Program-made: the position numbers and the translations under genes
Part shown: in pieces, positions 18,269-25,865 of the stretch
Position numbering within the stretch: the stretch's first letter is position 1
Layout of the letters: each line of letters opens with the position of its first letter
Assembly: GCA_009760855.2 (NCBI GenBank)
Contig: WPIO01000041.1
Location: 2,273,501-2,300,000 of the forward strand
Source: Cristatella mucedo
Taxonomy: Eukaryota; Bryozoa; Phylactolaemata; Cristatellidae
Reading direction: 5' to 3'
DNA: 26,500 nt
Notes under the pieces: model-generated
The model's input: the letters and a program-made list of their open reading frames with translations, nothing else
Told to the model about the DNA's origin: nothing
Database searches by the model: none

Positions 18269-19147
18269 CTAAGCGGCCTTCGGTACGCATTCGGTAGCCA
18301 ACAGACTTCGTCTCACGCAACAAAGAGAAAGGGGAAGCATAGCAGAGTTAGGAGAGCAGTTGAGGTAGTGAGTAGAATAGAAGTAGCAGCTCAGGACCGC
18401 TGAAAAGGATGTGCAATGGTCGGCAGTAGGAGAGTGGTTGTCGTTGCGTAAGAATTGTGGAAGCGAGTTCCACAGTCTAGAACCTGCAGAGCTAAAGCTT
18501 CTGTCGCCAACTGTCTTTAAGCGGAGGAATGGAACAGCTAATGTATTGTCCACACAGGACCCAAGGGCGCAAACAGGCTGAAACTGATGCAGCAGTTCAG
18601 CTAGGTACGAAGGAGCCAAGCCATGGCGGGCCTTGTGGGTCAGCATAAGAAGTTTGCTCTGTATCCTTTGTTCAACCGGAAACTATCCTAGCTCTTTCAG
18701 CAAAGGAGACACGTGCTCAAACCTCTGGGACTTGAAGACTAGCCTTGCAGCCATATTCATAGTCTGCTGTAGCAGCATAATAGCTTTCTTTGGCAGCCCA
18801 GCCAAAAGAAAATTACAATAATCAAGCAGAGACAGAACTAAAGAGCTAGTGAAATTGTTTACATGCCACTGTGGGAGACAGCTCCTAATCTTGGATAAGG
18901 ATCGGATGTGATGGCTAGCTGTAGAGGCAGTCTTCTGAATGAAGCTTTTGAAATTGAGGCAGCTTTCGAAAACGACACCTAAATGTTGAGCACGTGGTGA
19001 AGGTCGCACAATAGCATCACCTATTAGAAAAGCAAAGCCTTTTAATCCAGCCACACGCTTAGGGTGTCCTATGAGCAGCAGTTCGGTTGTATCATCATTT
19101 AATTTCAGGAAGTTTTCAGAATCCAGGATCGAATATAGGCAAGGCAA
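18269..19147 (-). pseudogene. LINE B ORF2 C-terminal region
   Basis: Two overlapping frames (19147-18683 and 18646-18269) cover the region after the palm: ENFLKLNDDTTELLLIG, HLGVVFESCLNF, SLLDYCNFLLAGLP, TMNMAARLVFKS, then HGLAPSYLAEL and GSRLWNSLPQFLRN. These are the typical post-catalytic motifs of Jockey-superfamily LINEs, including the thumb and a C-terminal segment of unknown function. One frameshift near 18665 separates the two parts. The tail of the lower frame past FLRN has lost similarity. Confidence 0.85.
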
Positions 19148-19960
19148 GCATTCAGTTTCTCAGTTGCTGCAGAAGATTCTGACGGTTTGAATGACAAATA
19201 CAACTGATTATCGTCAGCATAGAAGTGATATCCTATTCCATGTGCCTTAATGACTTTTCCCAGAGGTTGTGTATACATGGAGAACAGCAAGGGACCAAGT
19301 ACAGACCCTTGAGGGACTCCACAGGTGACCCTTCTCGTGTGTGAGACCTGATCCCAGCACGACACGGATTGAACACGATCAGACAAGTATGATTTAAACC
19401 CCGCCAGTGCTTCGTGTGCCAGACAGATCGTTATTCTCAATCGTTCAAGCAGAACTTCGTGATCAATGGAGTCGAAGGCAGCAGATAGATCTAGCAGAGC
19501 TAGGGCAGTGACTTTCCCGTCGTCGTTGCCACGTAGAATGTCATTGTTAACACGAGGAGAGCAATTTCAGTAGAGTGCTGCCTCTTGAACCCTGATTGAA
19601 ATGTATCTGACATTCCATTGTTTTCAATATGTTCAACTAGCTGCTTAGCAACAATTTTTTTAAGAATCTTTGATAAAAAGGAAGAAGGGAAGCTTGGCGA
19701 TAGTTTGCTAGGACCTCTGCGTCTAATCAAGGCTTTTTAAGTATGGCTCGAACGATTCCCGATTTGAAGGACTTGGGTACGACCCCTTTTCTCAGGGAAG
19801 CATTGCAAATTTTGGTTATGGCAGTGCTAAGTTGGTCTGCTAGTGAATACCACAGAGATGAAGGTATAGGGTCTTCAGGAGACGAGCTCTTTTTGCTAGA
19901 CCTTATTAAGGCAGCCACATCACATGCAGAAACATCGGAGAACCTTTTAAGGAAGGTCAC
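19105..19960 (-). pseudogene. LINE B reverse transcriptase palm region, broken
   Basis: Three open pieces (19960-19727, 19730-19500 and 19440-19105) together carry the reverse transcriptase fingers and palm. Landmarks are DPIPSSLWYSLADQL, a TGA where ILKKP is normally followed by a Gly or similar residue, QSGFKRQHSTEIAL, the first catalytic Asp in LLDLSAAFDSIDH (read in a frame between the pieces), GVPQGSVLGPLLF, and YADD with both Asp residues. The frameshifts fall near 19690, 19510 and 19440. The enzyme would copy its own RNA at a nicked target, but this copy cannot make it. Confidence 0.88.
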
Positions 19961-19965
19961 AGGTT

Positions 19966-20081
19966 ACTTTTACTTACTATTCTATTGCGTATCACTTTGC
20001 AGCAAATGTAAAGCGCCTAGAAAGAGATTAAGTTCTCTGAGGGCGCTTTATCAAGTGCAATATTATTATTATATTATTATT
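19966..20081 (+). mobile_element. LINE A 3' end nested in LINE B, with TSD
   Basis: A 116-bp 5'-truncated LINE A end (TTGCAGCAAATG, hairpin at 20010-20049, ATT tail) is inserted in opposite orientation into the LINE B ORF2. The seven-base target-site duplication ACAGGTT lies at 19959-19965 and 20082-20088. Removing the insert restores continuity of the LINE B reading frame between PQP and TFLKRF, which confirms both boundaries. Confidence 0.93.
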
Positions 20082-20459
20082 ACAGGTTGAGGAACGGCAA
20101 TTGCTTTTGTTGGAGGGGGCTTAATGGAGGCACAAATGTGCACAATTTTTTCAGTAAAGAAGGCTAAACACTTTTCGGCTGAGCCCTTAATATCTGGGAA
20201 GTCAGTCCTCACAGAATTGGCCAGTAAATGGTTTACCGTCTTGTAAATGTGCTTAGTGTCCGACTGGCAGGAATTCAGCTTTCTAATGAAAAAAGAAGCC
20301 CTGGCTTTTCTTTAGCTTTCGGGTGTTAACTCGAAGGAAGTCTTTGAAATTGACTAGATCTGCCTCAGACCCCGATTTCTTGAAACGATGTTCCAACCTG
20401 CGCTTACCCCAGCGCATCTTAAGGAGTTTTTTAGTAAATTGAAAGGAATCTCCACGACT

Positions 20460-21668
20460 TTAAACACGGATAGAGCGAACGGAAGCACGCTTGTCAAGAG
20501 CACTCCTGAGTGTCATGTTAATCGCATCAGTGAGGGTATCAAGGCTGCCGGTCGAGTCTGAATGCAGGTCAGGAAGACCTGCATCACAAACAGATTTCAA
20601 AAACTTGACCATGTCAATACTTTGTAAGTTACGTTGTTTGGCAAATTCGACATTGCCCTGTACGTACGAGGGAGCAGGAACTGTAAACGAGACCAAACAA
20701 TGACCTGAGAGGGTAGGTGGGCACACCACAAAGTCAGTGGGGAGGACATCCTTAGTGATCACGAGATCTAGAACGCGGCCAACGACGTGGATGCTATGAT
20801 TAACGTGTTGGGCCAAACCAAAATTCTCCAGACAGTCAAGAAATGAGCAGACCTGGCTGTTTCTCGGGTTTTCAACGTGAATATTGAAGTCTCCTACAAT
20901 CAGCAACGGTCTGTCACACACAAATATTTTAGTGAGGAACTCTGAAAACTCCTCTATAAACAAGTTTAGACGGCCAGAAAGAGGCCGGTATATCACAACA
21001 GTGAGAGGCATTTTCTTTGATGAAGACCTGATAGCAACCGATTCAAACGATGACCCATGCGAGAAGCTGCACATTGTACAGCCAAACGATTCGCGAACAA
21101 CAATTGCAAGCCGGCCACCAACCTTGTCAGAACGCATGGACTGATAGAATGAGAACCCGGGTGGGGTGGTCTCGTAAATACAGCTACTGGAACAAGGCGT
21201 CATCCAGGTTTCGGTAAGCAGAAATGCATCTAGCTTCTCCCGGACCACCTGATCACGGATAAGTAATCCCTTGTTTCTTAGCGAGCGGACATTTAATAGG
21301 CGGAACTTAAGAGGCTGTCCAACTGGACGACGGCGATGAAGTGGCTTGTATTCTCTACCGTTTGCGACCAGCCCGGCGGGCACTGGCTCTTCGAATTTGA
21401 ATTGGACCTTGGTAACGGCCGTCGGACGACGTTTCACAACGTGCTGTGCTACGGCGGGTGGGCTACTACCGCAACAAGTACTATTCAGCGCTTTAAACTT
21501 ACGAGTCGTAGGTTTGATAGCCGAGCTGTTGATAGGGCGAACGCAGGATGCAGGAAGGTTCTCACTGACCCGCTGGAGAAGGCCCGCCGGTAGGTATCGA
21601 CTAATGGCGACATTGCACCTTATGCTAAGCAGGTCCTGTTTTGTGTAGCATATCCGAGGACAGCTCAT
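20460..21668 (-). pseudogene. LINE B ORF2 N-terminus with AP-endonuclease domain
   Basis: This 402-codon frame starts at ATG (21668). Residues 1-120 form a non-conserved leader beginning MSCPRICYTKQDLL, typical of the ORF2 start in L2-like elements. The endonuclease covers about residues 121-335: LLNVRSLRNK (Asn126), LTETW (Glu153), VVIYRP (Tyr227), GDFN (Asp260, Asn262) and DLVIT (Asp301). The final catalytic block, normally SDH, reads SGH (residues 321-323), so the key Asp is lost. The frame then runs to RSIRV and a premature TAA; similarity continues in the same frame beyond it. The protein would nick target DNA to prime reverse transcription. Confidence 0.9.
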
Positions 21669-21827
21669 AAATAGTCACAGCAAAGATAGCAGCGGAATAC
21701 CCGAAGGTATTACGGAGAAATCAAGTAAAGGTCCACACCACGCTAGGAGTCGCCCGAGGCCGCTCTTCAGCACTGATTAATGCAAAGATGTGGCATTCTG
21801 TATGCTTTCAAGTTCTCTACTATAGAC

Positions 21828-22004
21828 AGATAGCATTTTTAGCTGATCCAATAGCCTCACTTGTATAGGGTCAGAAGATCCTTAAAAGCTGTCACTACCG
21901 CATGCAGTGGGCAAGAAAAGAGCGCCCACTGGAAGACTCGAACCCGTGACCTAAGTCGTGAAGAGCGAGCAACTTATGTTTCAGCCATGACACTCTCTTG
22001 TCAC
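21828..22004 (-). mobile_element. SINE2 copy d
   Basis: On the minus strand box B-like GGGTTCGAGTC (21935-21945) and the body CAGTGGGCGCTC and AGTGACAGC match the other SINE2 copies. The tail GAGGCTATTGGATCAGCTA precedes a short A-rich run at 21836-21842. Box A (GTCATGGCTGAAAC region) is worn. Confidence 0.75.
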
Positions 22005-22007
22005 GAG

Positions 22008-22080
22008 CTAAAAACGTTTCTGTTCCCCACAGCATTCGCTGGGTCCATGTAAATTGTCCATGATGTGCTTATGACTGTGC
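22008..22080 (+). mobile_element. Tiny LINE A fragment, end of ORF2
   Basis: The frame reads ELKTFLFPTAFAGSM then TAA, equivalent to LKTYLFRTAFSGSL at the end of LINE A ORF2 at 9718. Only about 70 bases are recognisable. It abuts the 5' side of SINE2 copy d. It might be the upstream half of a LINE A copy split by unrelated DNA, but no partner piece can be proven. Confidence 0.6.
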
Positions 22081-22404
22081 ATGTTTAGCAATGCACTCGT
22101 GTGTAGAGCAGAGGTGGACGACGCATATTCATATAAGCAAAAAGCAATATAATGGATCGTCGTCGGGTACGTAGCGAGAGTTGGCGACAGTAAAAATACT
22201 CATAGCGAACACACCATCACCCGCCAGGTCACGGATAAACAAAGAAATTTGACAGGTATCACTGAAGCAGTCCGTCCCAGCAGTAGATTGTAGTAATCCT
22301 TTCTCGGAGCAAGTTGGAATAGTAGCATGCTCCGAAGAGGCAATAACTGTTACAGGAAGAAAGGTCATTCCAATCCTCGCATTTTCAGTTAAGGCTTAAG
22401 TAGC
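22081..22404. other. No gene recognised
   Basis: A 79-codon minus-strand frame (22368-22129) has no domain and no supporting signals. No repeat signature is visible. Confidence 0.4.
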
Positions 22405-22985
22405 TGCTCCATCCCTACTCTTAAAAGACGTTAGTGACTGAAGCTTCAGGTTCTCTTCTGGTCCTCGTCATCTTCAAGCCCTTCAGACTGTGAAACTCAA
22501 TCATACAATTACACTAACCACATTTGTATGCTGACCCTGTGCATGTCACCCCTAACCATCTTATTCATGTTGTTTATCAAGCACGATACAACTCACCATT
22601 CGATCGAGTTCCCTTTGCAGCAAATGCAAAGCACCTAGAAAGAGATTACGATTTCTCTGAGGGCTCTTTATCGAGTGTATTCTTCTTCTTCTTATTATTA
22701 TTACAATTCCTACCCGACATCTACTCTCCTGCTGACTCTATCACATCGTTTCCTGCCGTCTGTGCTACTTCCATGCTACTCACTACTTCAACTGCATTCA
22801 TGAATCAGCTATGCTTGCCACTTTCTCCTTGTATCGTGAGATGAAATCTGTTGGCTACTGCATGCGGACTGGAAGTCGCATAGGCTCTAAGTGTGCGAAA
22901 GAAAACCCTCCTGCGTAACAAACCTACTTAATCTCGTTGAGTTTGTGGAGCTACAGACGGAGGTACACTACAGCTTCAGTGCACC
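22405..22985 (+). mobile_element. LINE B 3' end, split by a LINE A insertion
   Basis: Plus-oriented counterpart of 18530-18179. The left part (22405-22503) matches the C-terminal coding region (CAGACTGTGAAACTC). The right part (22709-22985) matches the 3' UTR (TACTCTCCTGCTGAC, GAGATGAAATCTGTTGGCTA, GTGGAGCTACAGACGGAGGT). The (ATGTA)n terminus is decayed to GTACACTACAG. A LINE A 3' end separates the halves. Confidence 0.85.
22511..22701 (+). mobile_element. LINE A 3' end nested in LINE B, with TSD
   Basis: A 191-bp LINE A end begins in the 3' UTR (ACACTAACCACATTTGTATG), contains TGACCCTGTGCATG and the hairpin at 22628-22669, and ends in TTC/TTA repeats. The seven-base target-site duplication TACAATT lies at 22504-22510 and 22702-22708. 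Joining the flanks restores the LINE B sequence GACTGTG...ACAATTCCTAC as in the copy near 18450-18480. Confidence 0.92.
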
Positions 22986-23285
22986 TGCACGTTGCAAGTA
23001 GCCAGCCCCACTCTTTCGTGCAAAATAATAAACTCTAGCTCACCAAGCCGTATATTGGGTTTACAATTTTTCACAAACCGTTGCTTTACCAAGGCCCCCT
23101 CCCCGCAAATGTGCTATGTTGCTCACCTGACTGTCACTGAGATCTGTATCATTAGTTCTATTAAGTTCATTTGTGCAGCCGCCATTTGCATACTTTTATT
23201 CTAGCTTCTTGGCAATCTCGGCATCTCGGCATTGCGTCAGACTGTAGGATATCAGTATACTAAAGTTTCTTAAACCTAGTTACCG
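22986..23285. other. No gene recognised
   Basis: Unassigned sequence between LINE B and a LINE A end. A 70-codon plus frame at 22992-23204 has no supportable identity. Confidence 0.4.
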
Positions 23286-23390
23286 CCAGCCTTCGCTTGC
23301 AGCAAATGTAAAGCGCCTAGAGAGAGAGAGAGAGAGATTAAGTTTTCTGAGGGCACTTTATCAACTGCATTATTATTATTATTATTTAAA
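23286..23390 (+). mobile_element. LINE A 3' end with (AG)n expansion in the hairpin
   Basis: A roughly 105-bp copy carries TTGCAGCAAATGTAAAGCGCC, in parts, the hairpin at 23310-23359 and an ATT tail. In place of the usual AGAAAGAGA it has an (AG) run at 23319-23336, so a microsatellite has grown inside the hairpin arm. A possible five-base target-site duplication TACCG lies at 23281-23285 and 23391-23395. Confidence 0.85.
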
Positions 23391-23764
23391 TACCGAGTAT
23401 CTGAAGTCAGAGCACTAAAATTAACTGTAAATTTACCCCAGAATTCAATCATGCGTAGCTATGTGTGCTATCACGGGAGCTAAAATTGGGGGTATAGGCA
23501 CATTTCCACACTTCATGTAAGCTCGGCGCAGCTTCGATCTGCAATTATCATAGGTTTTTCCATGTTCTGCTCCGAAATACACCGAGGTACTAGGTAGGGA
23601 TTTGACTGATCCGGGCAGCGCAACTCCGGCCGATTCAGCCCCAGATTTGGCCCCAGAGCTCCTCGAGTAGTGCATGCTTCCTAACTGTCCAGATCATAAG
23701 GCATGATTTGGCACTTCGCGAGACTATTTAGTCGCGAACTGCAAACCTAGATGATCGCCAAAGG
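23391..23764. other. No gene recognised; one small minus-strand ORF
   Basis: A 76-codon minus-strand frame with a proper ATG (23675 to 23445) has balanced composition, with STSVYFGAEHGKTYDNC in the middle and IPPILAPVIAHIATHD at the end. I recognise no family. It could be an exon or chance. Confidence 0.25.
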
Positions 23765-24148
23765 TCAAGAAGTGAAGTACCAGTCTTTTAGATTTACTAA
23801 CGACGGACTTGATTTCTCGAGGTATCTATTGTGCGTATCGGCACGCCGTGCGTCAATGAGGCCAGCCTTGCAATCCGCAGGCCGAGATAAAGGCAACGCG
23901 AGCAACAACTCATTATGCACGCCTGCCGATAAAGGCTGAGTAGCGGAAGCTGGAAATCTCTTCTTCTTCTTCCGCATCTTCTCAGCTTCCTCGATGGCTG
24001 CCTCCGCCGCACAATGTCCACCTTGTCCAGGCTTGCCAAATAAGCCCACATTTTTCCGCTCTGCGCTATGATGACGTAGCCTAGTATTCCTTGGCCACGT
24101 CGGCTTAGTGACGTTCCGTTGGTGTACCGGCGGTGGATGCGAGGTCAT
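23765..24148 (-). CDS. Hypothetical minus-strand ORF, Lys-rich centre
   Basis: A 127-codon frame from ATG (24148) to TAA near 23765. The first third is basic and Pro/His-rich, the middle contains AAIEEAEKMRKKKKRF, a short charged helix-like stretch, and the end has LPLSRPADCKAGLIDARRAD. A second minus-strand frame of 84 codons overlaps it. It lies at the edge of the GC-rich, YY1-motif-bearing region that begins near 24150, so a divergent first exon is conceivable. No domain is recognised and no transcript evidence exists. Confidence 0.2.
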   Translation of the reverse strand: MTSHPPPVHQRNVTKPTWPRNTRLRHHSAERKNVGLFGKPGQGGHCAAEAAIEEAEKMRKKKKRFPASATQPLSAGVHNELLLALPLSRPADCKAGLIDARRADTHNRYLEKSSPSLVNLKDWYFTS

Positions 24149-24303
24149 TTGAAATCTTTGGCGAATTCGAGCCTAGTTCGGCGCATGCATTTCTGCGGCG
24201 ACGATGGTCAATCGAGTGAACGTCGCATGCTCGTCAGCGACCGGAACTAGGTTCAATATTTGCTCCTAGTTCGATTTCAACCTACTCGCGATCGCAGTCA
24301 AAA

Positions 24304-24312
24304 AAGATGGCG
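24304..24312 (+). promoter_or_regulatory. YY1-like motif AAGATGGCG, first
   Basis: AAGATGGCG is the core of the YY1 site common at animal core promoters and 5' UTRs. A second copy lies 231 bases downstream in the same orientation. Both sit in CpG-rich sequence. Confidence 0.3.
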
Positions 24313-24534
24313 CTATGAAAGCGAAGCCCGCGATGGACGCGGGGCTGGCCGTAGCCGCCTTCGCGCGCTGTTTAACTGTATGCGCCCGAGCCCGGGCGCT
24401 GCTCTTAAGTCCGATGGCCCAGTGGCAGCCATCATTGTAGGGTCGAACGTATTCCGAAGTGACGGCGCGACTTGGAGCGAAAGGAATACTTTATAGTAGC
24501 GAGAAACACACACTCTTTGAGGATCCGCGAATAA

Positions 24535-24543
24535 AAGATGGCG
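24535..24543 (+). promoter_or_regulatory. YY1-like motif AAGATGGCG, second
   Basis: Same nine-base core as at 24304, in the same orientation, 84 bases upstream of the end of the TATA-like motif region at 24627. The pairing with a TATA box strengthens the case for a plus-strand promoter, but it rests on motif matches alone. Confidence 0.3.
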
Positions 24544-24626
24544 TATTTTAGAATGCGGCGACGACGATACTCGTAATTCATTGGCCAGTGCATTCGGCTA
24601 CGTCCTTAGCAAGGGCGGTCGGCGTG

Positions 24627-24633
24627 TATAAAG
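24627..24633 (+). promoter_or_regulatory. TATA-box-like motif
   Basis: TATAAAG within CGTGTATAAAGCAGCC is a good TATA box in a GC-rich setting. The expected start region about 30 bases on is TTGTCTTAGC. Just beyond is AGCTAATTCAATTAGCT (24660-24676), an inverted repeat of homeodomain-type TAAT cores. An ATG at 24769 opens a 61-codon frame with a poly-Pro run from the GCC repeat. Together they could be a promoter and first exon. Confidence 0.3.
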
Positions 24634-24860
24634 CAGCCTGCCTTCGCCGATGTTGTCTTAGCTAATTCAATTAGCTCGGTACTCTAACGCTGCGCTCGCC
24701 TTTGGAGACGACGTCTGCACGGTAGCCCGCAGCCGGTCTGTTTTCTGGTGGCGGCTTGACTCTGGAATATGTCACAAATTCCGGCTGTAATCAGATGGGA
24801 AGGGGTAAAATTAACCAGCTGCCGGCTAGCTCTCGCCGCCGCCCCGTCTCACCCGGCGCT

Positions 24861-24886
24861 GCCGCCGCCGCCGCCGCCGCCGCCGC
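24861..24886. repeat. (GCC)n trinucleotide repeat
   Basis: Eight uninterrupted GCC units on the plus strand, followed by GATTGCCGCC. In open frames on the plus strand it yields poly-Pro or poly-Ala. Such repeats are common in GC-rich 5' UTRs and first exons of animal genes. Confidence 0.9.
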
Positions 24887-25321
24887 GATTGCCGCCTGGG
24901 GGCGCTCGCGTCGCTGCTTTCGTGCATCCTTTCATCTCTGCCGACCTGCACTGATTCCCAGTTAAGCAGCGCGTCGACGCCGAGGTTCTGTCGCTCACTC
25001 GCGTATGTCCTTTCATTCTTTGGCTCCTGCCTGCCTGCCTATCGGATCTACACGCCCCCACGAGCCTAGGCATGGGAACGCACACTTTTCGGAATCTAGT
25101 CGTTTACCTTGTGCGAATCTCAAATACTCGTGCATTTAGCGAGTACGCTCCCCCCAAAGCCTGGAGCTCGCTCCCGACTGACGTTGCGACATACCCTGAC
25201 TTAGCCACATTTAAAAAGAAAGTAAAAGCGCATCCATTTATCACAGCATTTAGTGGGTCCATGCGACTCTTTCTTTGTGCGCTTATTCGTGCTGATACTG
25301 TGCATGCTGCCACTAAGCATA

Positions 25322-25495
25322 ATAATAATAATAATGCACTCGATAAAGCGCCCTCAGAGAACTTAATCTCTTTCTAGGCGCTTTACATTTGCTGCAAAGT
25401 GAAATGCAATTGAATGGTAAGTAAAATCATGCTTGAAAAACAAACAAAATGAATAACATGATTAGGGGTGACATGCACAGGGTCAGCATGCAAAT
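25322..25495 (-). mobile_element. LINE A 3' end inserted into LINE A
   Basis: A minus-strand copy with a clean tail (AAT repeats at 25321-25335), the hairpin at 25345-25384 and a 3' UTR of high similarity to 9570-9670. Its 5' truncation point is at CAGCATGCAAAT. A possible target-site duplication GCATA lies at 25317-25321 and 25496-25500. Because the insert stops at the same element position where the host copy resumes, the junction forms a palindrome. Confidence 0.88.
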
Positions 25496-25521
25496 GCATA
25501 TTTGCATGCTGACCCTGTGCA
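25474..25521. repeat. Perfect palindrome, 22-bp arms and 4-bp spacer
   Basis: The left arm (25474-25495) begins TGCACAGGGTCAGC and the right arm (25500-25521) is its exact reverse complement, with GCAT between. The arms are LINE A 3' UTR sequence from the two oppositely oriented nested copies. Confidence 0.97.
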
Positions 25522-25823
25522 CTTTATCTGTAACCGCTTTATGCTTGTTGATATTGAGTACGTTACCACTAGCCATCTGATTAAGCTTCCTTTACGGCAC
25601 GCATAAAGTGCCTAAAAAGAGATTGAGTTCTCTGGGGGTGCTATAGAACTGAGCTATTGAGCACGATGGATATTGCCCTCGAAGAGCACCATTCTCTCGC
25701 AAATACCGCCTCATCCTAATCAATTTATAGAATTAGAACTACAGACGTCTGTAGGCCCACAGCAACCAGCGGCGGAGGTGGAGCTGCCCTATTTTTCGGT
25801 CGCTTAGCTTCGCTGTTGGTGGT

Positions 25824-25865
25824 ATGGCCGCATCGCAGCTCGAGATTTCCTGGCTAGCGATCAAA
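25824..25865 (+). CDS. Candidate first coding exon (unidentified gene)
   Basis: An ATG in a strong Kozak context (GGTATGG, with G at -3 and +4) opens a frame reading MAASQLEISWLAIK. The frame reaches a good splice donor, ATCAAA|GTAAGA, at 25866 and would end in phase 0. The region upstream is GC-rich. An initiator Met followed by Ala-Ala is common in animal proteins. The frame continues past the donor for about 19 codons before a stop. With only 14 codons, no family can be recognised. Confidence 0.3.

Larger units (their letters stand above)
18179..21690 (-). mobile_element. LINE B, nearly full-length but dead copy
   Basis: From right to left this contains the ORF2 N-terminus, endonuclease, reverse transcriptase, C-terminal domain, 3' UTR and the (ATGTA)n terminus at 18179-18192. 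Conserved reverse transcriptase blocks visible in shifted frames are FQSGFKRQHSTEIAL, LLDLSAAFDSIDHEVLL, CGVPQGSVLGPLLFSMY and YHFYADDNQLYLSF (catalytic Asp pair retained). Several frameshifts, in-frame stops (for example after RSIRV at 20460 and after ILKKP near 19727) and an inserted LINE A 3' end at 19966-20081 inactivate it. The length of about 3.5 kb is normal for a one-ORF CR1/L2/Rex-type element. The 5' limit is not defined. Confidence 0.92.
25090..25672 (+). mobile_element. LINE A copy interrupted by another LINE A
   Basis: The left part (about 25090-25321) encodes the ORF2 C-terminus: NTRAFSEYAPPKAWSSLP, DLATFKKKVKAH and TAFSGSM, matching LINE A at 9718. The right part (25500-25672) resumes in the 3' UTR (TTTGCATGCTGACCCTGTGC) and includes a worn hairpin at 25605-25643. 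The two parts are continuous in LINE A coordinates once the minus-strand insert is removed. The ATT tail is lost. Confidence 0.88.
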
